Assembly (NCBI GenBank): GCA_032718475.1
Contig: JAUCBJ010000914.1
Coordinates: forward strand, 1-40,023
DNA length: 40,023 bases
Direction of reading: 5' to 3'
Source: Nemertoderma westbladi
Lineage: Eukaryota; Xenacoelomorpha; Nemertodermatida; Nemertodermatidae
The notes beneath the pieces are model-generated. The model searched no databases and was not told the DNA's origin. It saw only the letters and a program-made list of their open reading frames with translations. Both the position numbers and the translations under genes were made by a program. Below are positions 24,579-33,313 of the stretch, piece by piece (the first letter of the stretch is position 1; the number at the start of each line of letters is the position of its first letter).

Positions 24579-24585
24579 CCCGCAT
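24571..24585 (-). promoter_or_regulatory. Four-codon upstream ORF overlapping the FRS2-like start
   Basis: On the minus strand an ATG seven bases upstream of the Met-Gly-Asn start opens a separate frame, Met-Arg-Asp-Gly-stop. Its stop lies just inside the coding region. If included in the mRNA it could dampen initiation at the main start. Confidence 0.5.
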
Positions 24586-24630
24586 TGCTAAACCGGTCTC
24601 AGCTCTATGCAACTATGCTGCTATGGTGGT

Positions 24631-24972
24631 CAGGGAAAACATCCCCGTGGGGATATGTGAAATTTAGGCTTAATTTCTCAACCTATCCTAGTCAGGATAG
24701 ATGACATATCCCCACCAGGATAGATGGCACATTTTCCATTTTTCCGGTTTGCGCAAAAATTGGTTGGATGGCTATGTATTTCTTCGGTATTACAATGATC
24801 AATAGGTTACAAAAATTGTAAAATTTCACGCCCTTGTCATTGGTAAGATTTATAAGAAGATTATAGGGGTTTTAAATTCACATTGATTTCTATCCTGCTG
24901 GGGATATTATCGACATATCCCCAGCAGGATATGTTTTATTTATATCCTGGTGGGGATATTTTGGATATATCC
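24631..24972 (+). repeat. Left terminal inverted repeat with ATATCC/GGATAT palindromes
   Basis: Matches 27,141-27,496 inverted. It contains several small palindromes of the form TATCC-TGCTGG-GGATA at irregular intervals. These continue just past the arm to about 25,040. Confidence 0.8.
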
Positions 24973-25228
24973 ACAGTAGGATATGTTTTAGAATAATATG
25001 TGTGTTTCCTATTCAGCATATCCTATTCAGGATATGCTAGGCTGTTGCTGGTGTGGGTGTTTCTACTGTATAGGATTTTGAGGGTGAAGACATTTGATTT
25101 ATCTGTCAGTAATTGTTAGGCAAATTATTACGAAACTGCAGTCTGAATACTGGTAGGGCTACCGGTACTTATTAGACCCTATTACGATAGTTTGTTCTGT
25201 ACCATAATAATTCTGATTATTAATTATT

Positions 25229-25670
25229 TTGATAATGGCTTCCGGTGCGGTAAATATAAAGAACCACGGAAGGGCCGTGTTGAAACTTGCTTCTGTTCCA
25301 ATTTATCTGATCTATGCTCAACTGAAACTAGTGAAAATTTTTACACGAGGAATAAAATTTTCGAACTTCTTCTTTGGGTCCAAAATCCCAAAAGCTATGT
25401 TGGACCATTACATACCAGGAGTCTATGGTAATGAATTATGTAGATTCGTCCAAGTTTGGTGTCATGGTTAGAGCTGCCACTTCGCCTGCAGCATCTTACC
25501 CCACTCAACAGACAATCATACAGGCATCTTCTGTAGACTTCCCTGAAGTGTCGCCGTCTAAAGATATATGTATTGCGATAGATAACTTTCAATTTGTAGG
25601 CAAAACCTACCGCCTTTTCAATAAGGGTGTACCAATAAGCAAGGTTTGCTCAGTGATCAGCATACCTTAA
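25229..25670 (+). CDS. Unrecognised ORF remnant inside the inverted-repeat element
   Basis: Two plus-strand frames overlap. The first runs from ATG 25,235 (MASGAVNIKNHGRAVLK...) to 25,471. The second continues to 25,670 (...SPSKDICIAIDNFQFVGKTYRLF). Together they look like one reading frame broken by a frameshift or an unrecognised intron near 25,400-25,470. I recognise no family. It may be what is left of the element's own gene. Confidence 0.3.
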
Positions 25671-25837
25671 TTGTCAGGATTTATTAATTCAAAGGCACCC
25701 AATTCAGTCTGTCAGTTCATTGACCTAACTGGATTGGATGTAGCCGAGTGAGTGGAGGCCTTTATTGAAATTGAATTGATTGTAACATTGTTTATGTTAC
25801 ATTTAACATAACGTAACTATATTTAAAATATATAATA

Positions 25838-26746
25838 TTAAGTCTGTACTGGTGTCAAAATATATAATGCAACTATCAGACTATCCCCAAAGGCATAATA
25901 ATTAAAGAACCCAAAAATAAAGTAAACTGAAACTAAAGGTGTAGGCCTACTAAGGATTGAACTAAGTTGTCCCTTCTTCTTCCAACGGAAGTTGTGGAGG
26001 GCACTCCCCTTCGCCTTCAGTAATGACTGGGGGTGATAAACCCGTTTCTTTCTAGCGCTAGCAGTGGCTGATGATTCATCTGGCTGTAGTTCGTGTTGTC
26101 CACTTACTCCATCTATCTCTGACATCATCTGTCCATCCACTCCATCTACCCCCAGCACCTCCTGTCCATCCACTCCATCTACCTCCGATATCGCCTCTCC
26201 ACTCACTCCATCTATCTCCGACATCCCCTGTCCACCCACTCCATCTACCTCCAACAGTCCAACACCTCCTGTCCATCCACTCCATCTACCTCCGATATCG
26301 CCTCTCCACTAACTCCATCTATCTCTGACATCCCCTGTCCACCCAATTTCATCTACCTCCAACATAGCCTCTCCATCCACTCCATCTACTTCCGATATCG
26401 CCTCTCCACCCACTCCATCTATCTCCGACATCCCCTCTCCACCCACTCCATCTACTTCCAACACCTCCTGTCCATCCACTCCATCTACCTCCGATATCGC
26501 CACTCCACCCACTCCATCTATCTCCGACATCCCCTGTCCACCCACTCCATCTACCTCCAACACCTCCTGTCTGCCTGTCCACCCACTCCATCTACCTCCG
26601 ATATCGACTCTCCACCAACCAGCCAACTCCATCTCTCTCCGACATCCCCTGTCCACCCACGTCCATCTACCTCCAACACCTCCTGTCCACCCACTCCATC
26701 TACCTCCGATATCGCCTCTCCACCCACTCCAACATCCCCTGTCCAT
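25838..26746 (-). CDS. Possible acidic 11-residue-repeat protein in the element (broken frame)
   Basis: On the minus strand the 33-bp minisatellite reads as 11-residue repeats in three alternating types (GQEVLEVDGVD, GQGMSEIDGVG, GEAISEVDGVD). These are followed by a basic non-repeat tail, ARKKRVYHPQSLLKAKG. The unit is a multiple of three, so frame is kept over many copies, but single-base indels break it near 26,255-26,345 and 26,570-26,650. The plus strand is also partly open, so coding is not proven. Confidence 0.3.
26085..26745. repeat. 33-bp minisatellite with 99-bp higher-order period
   Basis: About 20 units starting CACTCCATCTACCTCC. Three subtypes alternate in order (ends CCTCCTGTCCATC, ATATCGCCTCTCCACC, ACATCCCCTGTCCACC), giving a 99-bp super-unit. 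Confidence 0.9.
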
Positions 26747-27140
26747 CTATATCCATCTATCCAGTTAAGTTCAATCAGTCAATTTGTCTGAAGTTTAGTA
26801 TGTTTACTGTATATACTGTACAACTCTACTGTAGACAGATATACCGGTATCAGTGTACTGTACAGACTGAGTTGTTGAGGGACTACCAGACTACAGGTCT
26901 ACCCTTCTGTCAGCCAGGTACCGAAGTAGACTACCTATTATACCAGGTTGTTATATTACTTTCGCACAGAAGGCATTACAGCATTAAGGCTACCAACTAA
27001 CATCTACATGTACGGTACGTGTAAGCTTAGAGGCAATCCTTCTGGGGATATGCCACAAAACTTACATAAAACAAGCTACTGGCTGACTGGCAGACTGGTA
27101 CATTATTCTAAAACATAGGCAATCCTAAGACTGAAGATGT

Positions 27141-27496
27141 CCAAAATATCCCCACCAGGATATAAATAAACATGAATGAACTTTATCGTGAAACATATCC
27201 CGCTGGGGATATGTTGATAATATCCCCAGCAGGATAGAAATCAATGTGAATTTAAAACCCCTATAATCTTCTTATAAATCTTGCCAATGACAAGGGCGTG
27301 AAATTTTACAATTTTTGTAGCCTATTGATCATTGTAATACCGAAGAAATACATAGCCATCCAACCAATTTTTGCGCAAACCGGAAAAATGGAAAATGTGC
27401 CATCTATCCTGGTGGGGATATGTCATCTATCCTCACTAGGATAGGTTGAGAAATTAAGCCTAAATTTGACATATCCCCACGGGGATGTTTTCCCTG
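27141..27496 (-). repeat. Right terminal inverted repeat
   Basis: Inverted partner of 24,631-24,972, about 20 bp longer near its inner end (additional sequence around 27,170-27,195). Confidence 0.8.
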
Positions 27497-28063
27497 ACTG
27501 ATGGTGTATGGTGTATGGGTACCGGCAGACCGGTATTTCAGTACTGCAGTATTTAATATCTGAATATAGAAGGTTCAGCAGTTAGCACTGTCAGACTGTA
27601 CCGGTAAATCAGTTGGTCTTGGTATTCAGGTATTGCATAGGCAATAGCCTACTGCATACTGTAATACCGGAATACTGTACAAGACCTGAAGACTGCTGGA
27701 CTACAGTAGGACAATATATTGCATTTGCAGTATTGTCTCATTCTATAGCATATAGGCCTACCGCACGGCCTACCCTTTCGCCTTTCAGCAAATAGGACAC
27801 AGTCAGACAGTGGGCTTATTACCGTATTACGGCCTATTCACCTCATTCACCTCACCCCCTACCAATACTGAAATAATAAATAATAGCAGGAAAAGTATAA
27901 AATATAGGGCATGAAAAGTATATTTCTTACGCTATTAGCACATACCGTATGTAAAGATGTGGTTACGAAAGTCCTTATATAGTAGTACTTTTAAAAAGAA
28001 GTGCATTTAAATAAAATTCATGTTTAAATATACTACTGTATATTAAAAAGAATGATAGATGGT
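27497..28063. other. No gene seen
   Basis: AT-rich DNA with short ACCGGTA and AGGCCTA motifs. I see no coding exon, RNA gene or repeat array. Confidence 0.5.
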
Positions 28064-28214
28064 CCCGGTTAAGAGCAATGTAAGAGGGGTGCTGGTCACC
28101 TCGCCGCACTGCCACTTCGCCGCAGGTCACCTCGCCGCACATTATCTGCGGCGAGATGACTTGCGGCGAAGTGGCAGTGCTGCGAGGTGACCAGCACCCG
28201 GTTAAGAGCAATGT
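28064..28214. mobile_element. GC-rich palindrome flanked by an 18-bp direct repeat
   Basis: Arms of about 52 bp (from GGTGCTGGTCACCTCGC at 28,088 to its complement ending 28,198) pair with about four mismatches around CATTAT-like loop bases. CCCGGTTAAGAGCAATGT occurs perfectly at 28,064-28,081 and 28,197-28,214. This looks like an inserted palindromic element with an 18-bp target duplication. Confidence 0.75.
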
Positions 28215-28489
28215 TTATTCTTGTTAAAATATTAAAGTATTATGTTTCTTTTTGGAGCACGAGCGTAGGGAATCTTACAGTTGAAGCAGTTTCGGAGGAA
28301 GGTCTGACTAATTTGGTCTGTAGTAGTCGGTCGCCGGGCATAACGTGTGATTTTAAATTGTGCCGATGGTATTTGGAGAGAATGAGTGAGGTCATGCTGG
28401 GGAGTGCGTAATTCTGTAAATGCCATCCCATAAAGTGCTGCACGGCGACTGGCTCCTGTGATTTTTTCCAGAACTCATAAAACGTTTTT

Positions 28490-28705
28490 GCTATTTTTTT
28501 ATAAATATTATAGAAGATGTGCTAGCTCTCAATTTTGATAAATAATTGTATTCTAGAACACATTTTTTTGGTTCTAGATCACATTTAAAAATTTTTATAC
28601 TAGCTAGTTTTTTATACTTTTTTATATATGTTATAGAACACGTGTAAGCTATCAATCTTGATAATATATTTTTCTTTTAGAACACATTTTTCTGCTGTAG
28701 AATAT
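28490..28705. repeat. Divergent tandem duplication, about 120 bp unit
   Basis: 28,493-28,575 and 28,612-28,695 share the order TATAGAA...TGATAA...TAGAACACATTTTT, with many substitutions. Confidence 0.55.
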
Positions 28706-28747
28706 TTTTAGGAAAAAAATATTAATACAACCCTTATTAAAAAAAAT

Positions 28748-28945
28748 TGTTACTCTCGATATTTTTACTCTCGATATTTTTCAACACTCGATATTTTTTC
28801 AACACTTGTTATTTTTACTCTCGATATTTTTCAACACTCGATATTTTTACTCTCGATGTTTTCAACACTCAATATTTTTACTCTCGATATTTGTACTCTC
28901 GATATTTTTACTCTCGATATTTTAACCCCCGATATTTTTCACCAT
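28748..28945. repeat. 15/17-bp minisatellite
   Basis: About 12 copies of ACTCTCGATATTTTT, alternating with CAACACTCGATATTTTT. Confidence 0.85.
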
Positions 28946-29385
28946 TACCGGAAAACCACACCAAAAAAGTTTTAGCTAAGTGGTATGATGTCGCCTTATA
29001 TTTTGACTGACAGATTGTCGGACAGGCAGACAGACTGACTTAAAGACTAGTTTTCTAATTTTATAGTTTACTAATACTGTAGTTTTCAAATTTTATAATC
29101 ATTTTCTATAAAAGTAAAAACTGACATTTGGAATGAAATCAGCGACTAGGAATACACCCATAACAAAACTTTTAGGTAGGATGAATGCTTCTGTTATATT
29201 TTTACAGACAAGCCGTCAGAAACACAATCCCAGACAGGTAGTTTTTACAGACACTTACAGAGAGTAAGGTAACATTACAGTATTACTAATAACCTTTTAA
29301 CTATACATTAGCTATTAACAATCGGTTTGAACACCAGCGGGGGATTGAAAATGAAAAATTGAATTTTTACGGAATTAGTCAAACA

Positions 29386-29411
29386 CCCCCCCCCCCCCCT
29401 CCCCCCCTCCC
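29386..29411. repeat. Poly-C tract
   Basis: A 14-C run followed by CT-interrupted C runs. Confidence 0.85.
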
Positions 29412-29999
29412 TTAATTAAAACATACAAAAAATTAACTTTTAAAATAAATTAAAAAAAAATACAAATCCTTCATATATAAAATTACAATAAAAAGTCGAC
29501 CGAAAAGGAAAAACCTATTGTACTGTATGATTATAATTGGCGCGCAAAACACATTACTTTGTGGTTAATTGAGAAGTATGTAGCTACTGACCGGACCCAG
29601 ACCGGACCCTCTTAATACCGTATTGAAGCTTTATATTTGACTAAAATTTTAGGCCCACTTTGTGTATTATTGACCGGACCCTTATTAGCACAACTAAGTA
29701 ACCTGCATACACCATGTCCTGGAATATAGTATCTTTATTCAGGTACATGCCCCCCGCCCTATATTTTTCTACAAATCTTAATGAGATTGCATGAAATTTG
29801 AAACAGAGATACAGTAGTTTCACCTCCCTCCTCCTTCGTGGGTGAGACATAATTTTTATTTTCGCTTTCATTCTTTAGCTACAAGCTTTTGAAAAAAGTG
29901 TTTCCGGCGAAATTTTACCATTCACACCGCAGTTATTCTTCACCATTATAGTGATTTGTTGGTACTATTTAAAAGTACTATTGTGCAAGGATTCCTAAT

Positions 30000-30353
30000 A
30001 TGTAATACAATCTAAATTACGTCGTTAAATAGCATCGTAACTAAAATAAAATAAAATACATCGTAACTCATTAAGCAGTCTTTACCTTCGTATTAATAAA
30101 TCATCTAACTCTTTGATCGGTGCTGTAAGGTTTTGTTGCCGTCCTTCTTCAGCCCTGTTTGAGTCTTTTAATATTTATTGTAAATAACGGCGCCTTGTAT
30201 GTATGTATCTTACTCCATTTATATTATATTTAGTTATCATATTTATTAATGTCTGTACTTACATATTCCTTACGGTTGTGCTCTAGTTTTTACTCTATGG
30301 CTTTATAACTTTGCTGAATTAAATAATTAAAAAAAAAAAAAAAAAAAAAAAAA
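30000..30353 (+). mobile_element. Possible retroposed 3' end with poly-A tail
   Basis: AT-rich sequence ends ATTAAATAATT followed by 25 A (30,329-30,353). A polyadenylation-like hexamer just before a pure A run suggests a retroposon or transcript 3' end. No flanking duplication or coding frame was found. Confidence 0.35.
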
Positions 30354-30974
30354 TAGCTGAGATATGGGTGTTTAAAACTTGCATGGTTTTGCATATGTGT
30401 GAGGCCATTTTAATCTATTTAATAAATACACCATATTCTAGAACATTTTGTTAATGCATAAGTAGCTACGTAATACAGTAGTATGATTAAAGAGATATTT
30501 CATTGTTGCCAAGCTACGTATGGGATAAACAATATATTCCAGAATATGATGAATTTATTAAATAGAATAGATAGATAGATTTATTTATACATTATGTAAA
30601 AACAATAACAAATACACCAAACAATGTACCGGTATAAAGGTATTGTCCAACAAAACATATAGGATTACCCCTAAAGCTTTGCAGCCTATTTCCAAGGGGG
30701 TCCTTTATGTTACTTGGTTACAAATACAATATTACACTACGCTAACCTAAAACCAATATAAAACGTAATTACACTATGTACATGTACAACTTTACCGAGA
30801 GCGTGACAATGTCCGACTCAACGATAAAGATGTAATGTATAGAACAATTTAATATATAAATTTATAAGAATAATATAGCCTAGCGCAGGTAGGCGCTATG
30901 CGTGTACAAAATCATGCTACATTTGAACGCTCATATCTCAATTTCCCAACCAAATTCAAATGTTTTTACATATT
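30354..30974. other. Loop region of the inverted repeat, no gene
   Basis: AT-rich. It includes a GATA run at 30,565-30,580 followed by TTTATTTATAC, a pattern often seen at reversed LINE 3' ends. I found nothing stronger. Confidence 0.4.
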
Positions 30975-31134
30975 TGGAATCCTTGCATGGCCTGCTCTCT
31001 AATAGTACCAACAAATCAGTATAAGGGTGAATAATGAATGCGGCGTAACTGGTGCCCTATAGTCGGAGACACTTTTTTTAAACTCTTGTAGCTAAAGATT
31101 GAAAGCGAAAATAATAATTCTGGCTCAACCACTA

Positions 31135-31339
31135 TAGTCTACCTGCCAACTCCCGAAAATTAAGTTTAGATGGCATTTTTTGTTAATGGTTGGCATCCAC
31201 CTGATTTTTGTACTTCAAGACATGGCGAATCCGGCTAGGCCGGATTCGCCATGTCTTGAAGTAGAAAAATCAGGTGGATGCCAACCATTAACAAAAAATG
31301 CCATCTAAACTTAATTTTCGGGAGTTGGCAGGTAGACTA
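31135..31339. mobile_element. 205-bp near-perfect palindromic MITE
   Basis: The arms of about 100 bp start TAGTCTACCTGCCAACTCCCG and pair almost perfectly around GGCGAATCCGGC-TAG-GCCGGATTCGCC. The only clear mismatch is TTGTACTTC versus GAAGTAGAA. Flanking bases are CTA on both sides (31,132-31,134 and 31,340-31,342), or TA if the ends are trimmed. This fits a short target duplication of a Tc1/mariner- or PIF/Harbinger-type MITE. Confidence 0.8.
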
Positions 31340-31411
31340 CTAAGGATGAGGTAGGTGAAACTATCTCTGTTTCTAACTTCATGCAATATCATTAAGATTT
31401 GTGGAAAAATT

Positions 31412-31432
31412 GGGGGGGGGGGGGGGGGGGGG
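31412..31432. repeat. Poly-G tract (21 G)
   Basis: Twenty-one G followed by CT and more G runs. This is the inverted counterpart of the shorter C-rich run near 29,750 in the left arm. Confidence 0.9.
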
Positions 31433-31739
31433 CTGGGGGTGGGGGGCATGTACCAGAATAAAGACACTATATTCCAGGACATGGTGTAATATTGTAACAT
31501 GTGTTAACTTTTGTTTATTGTTTTGGTTACCCCAACCCAACATGCCTCTGTAACCTGCTCCTTTAAATGACAATGGGTCCGGCCAACGGGTCCGGTCAAT
31601 TGAGCTATGGGTCCAGTCAGTTATAGCCATTGCCGGTTAATAGCGCTCACAACGCAAAAATGTATTTTATTTTTTGTAAATGTATTTTGTTACATTACTG
31701 TGATGTCAACAGTATTCAGCGTTCTGGTGAATTACTCGT

Positions 31740-31768
31740 AACGCTGCAAAGTACTACTTTGCAGCGTT
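31740..31768. repeat. Perfect 14-bp-arm hairpin
   Basis: AACGCTGCAAAGTA, one C, then the exact complement. A related but imperfect copy lies at 32,282-32,305. Confidence 0.85.
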
Positions 31769-32204
31769 GCGATCTCTAGGGCGGAACGCGGCAAAGTAAT
31801 CAATGACATGGAAACAACTTAAATTGCCGTATTCCAGAATGTATTATTTACATTTATATTAATGCACGGCTTCTTTATTCAATAATCAGCCCGTGTTTGC
31901 ATAATGCGTGCGTCCAGTTTGCAGTGACGGGGACTAGCTACTGTATGTACAGTAAATAATTGTTTAACGAGTAAGACTATAGGGGCTTACCGTATTCCAT
32001 ATGTCGAAACGTCCTAAAGAGAAGACATTTTAGAGAAAATGAGCAAAGAAAATATGGCGACAGTTTTCAGTAAAACTGTACCGGTACCTGTTAATAACTT
32101 TCACTTATATTCGAAATAGTACATGATTAAAATAAATAAATACGCTGATAAGTTGACATAATGTAACAAAATTACATACATTATTGCTGGCAAAGGTCAC
32201 TTTT

Positions 32205-32288
32205 CAGCGTTAATGACCCTTCTTTATTTATGTAGACCTCGCTCGCTGCGCTCGCTCGGTACATAAATAAACTAGGGTCATAACGCTG
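32205..32288. repeat. 84-bp imperfect palindrome
   Basis: CAGCGTTAATGACCC pairs with GGGTCATAACGCTG, and inside it TTTATTTATGTA pairs with TACATAAATAAA. The loop is CTCGCTCGCTGCGCTCGCTC. It shares CAGCGTT/AACGCTG with the hairpin at 31,740, so the two may be ends of one small element. Confidence 0.7.
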
Positions 32289-32305
32289 CAAAGTGCTACT
32301 TTGCA

Positions 32306-33020
32306 CACAATGATGTAAATAGTTATTGTTCACGGCCTTCTAAGAAAGCGTGGTGGTAATGCTCCCTTTTTCCAGTAAAAAATATAAATAGTAATTAATT
32401 TAAATTTGTCATGCTATCGAATCAATAGTACTATATCGTAGTTACTGTAATATCTTTTTATTGCAGTATAAGTTATACCATTTATATAAATTATACCATC
32501 ATACACCATTTACGATACAGTTTAGATAAAAAGGTAACAACAGTGCCATTATGTTTTAAGTGTTTAGGTTGTTTAACAAAAAATTTTAATTCAAAGTTGT
32601 AGTACTGTAATAAACATACAATACAATAACTTCCTTATACTTTAGAAGTAATGAATAATTAAATTAGCCTTCGAATATTTTGATGTCCTACATATTGATC
32701 CATAATCATCATTTCTGTGCATCTCTTGTTGTGAGTAGATGTACAACTACGCCAATAATTATTCAACATGGTTGATTACATTCAACACAGCAGCAATGAA
32801 TCACAACCATATATTGTATTACAAGACATCCAAGATCCCACCACAATTTCCATTATTGGTCGAACCAACCAATATCCTAGCCAGCTGTTAATCTGCTTAG
32901 TTCCCTACCAATAATTCTCCTCCATTCGCTTGTGATATTCTACCCTGGGTTGACTAATAAACCTCGTCTCACAATTAAGGTGATAATTAAAGGTCAAACT
33001 GCTTTAATAATGCTATTAGC
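32306..33020. other. Upstream flank of the LDLa gene, no gene seen
   Basis: AT-rich sequence with no coding exon recognised. It may contain enhancer sequence, but nothing specific can be supported. Confidence 0.5.
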
Positions 33021-33025
33021 AGGGG

Positions 33026-33064
33026 TATATGGCTCTGTCAGAGTTTCATTATTCAATCAGTTAA
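33026..33064 (+). promoter_or_regulatory. Candidate TATA/initiator promoter of the LDLa gene
   Basis: TATATGG at 33,026-33,032 lies about 30 bp before ATCAGTTA at 33,057-33,064, an initiator-like sequence. That spacing fits a TATA promoter. The start codon follows about 75 bp later. No experimental support. Confidence 0.3.
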
Positions 33065-33133
33065 CTTCCAGTACGTATAGTGTACAGTTTGTTAGTAGGC
33101 TCTAAGTTTATTATATTAAATTAGTATTTAATC

Positions 33134-33313
33134 ATGTTTCATTTACTCAGCCTGTTGTGGCTGGTCCCTGTCGTTGTATCATCTACTAGCGAATTATTAA
33201 CATCACCTAGTGGGAAATTAAAGTACCGGACTGTCGACCGAGAATTTAAACGGGAGTTGGACCACCTTGGTAGAGACTACTTTGTCCCTGAACCAGTTGA
33301 AAAGAGATATTAT
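33134..33313 (+). CDS. LDLa gene exon 1: signal peptide and propeptide-like region
   Basis: Sixty codons in phase 0 with donor GTAAGT. MFHLLSLLWLVPVVVSS is a clear signal peptide, with cleavage likely near Ser17-Ser19. The following charged segment ends PVEKRYY, whose Lys-Arg could be a processing site. Confidence 0.85.

Larger units (their letters stand above)
24631..27496. mobile_element. 2.9 kb element with about 340-bp terminal inverted repeats
   Basis: The ends read CAGGGAAAACATCCCC and its exact complement. Inverted similarity continues inward to about 24,972 on the left and 27,141 on the right, with few differences. CAGGG ends suggest a hAT-like family, but the 8 bp flanking each end do not match, so no duplication supports this. 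The interior has two overlapping plus ORFs and a repeat-coding minus ORF, with no recognisable transposase. The left end lies 52 bp upstream of the FRS2-like start codon. Confidence 0.75.
29590..31620. mobile_element. Long inverted repeat, about 2 kb, with a nested palindrome
   Basis: The left arm, about 29,590-30,015, matches the right arm, about 30,975-31,620, in inverted orientation. Matching landmarks are ACCATGTCCTGGAATATAGT, the C-rich/G-rich tract, TTTCGCTTTC with TAGCTACAAG, and GATTTGTTGGTACTATT with GCAAGGATTCC. The outer parts carry GGACCGGACCC-like motifs. The right arm is longer because a 205-bp palindromic element is inserted at 31,135-31,339. No coding frame is recognised inside. 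Confidence 0.7.

Noticed and set aside
26064-26328. Pro/Ser/Thr-rich plus-strand ORFs over the 33-bp minisatellite
   Set aside because: They break early and lack any non-repeat domain. The minus-strand reading continues into non-repeat sequence and is the better, though still weak, candidate.
28187-28443. Overlapping small ORFs after the GC-rich palindrome
   Set aside because: Open on both strands, no recognisable motif or splice context; probably old repeat debris.
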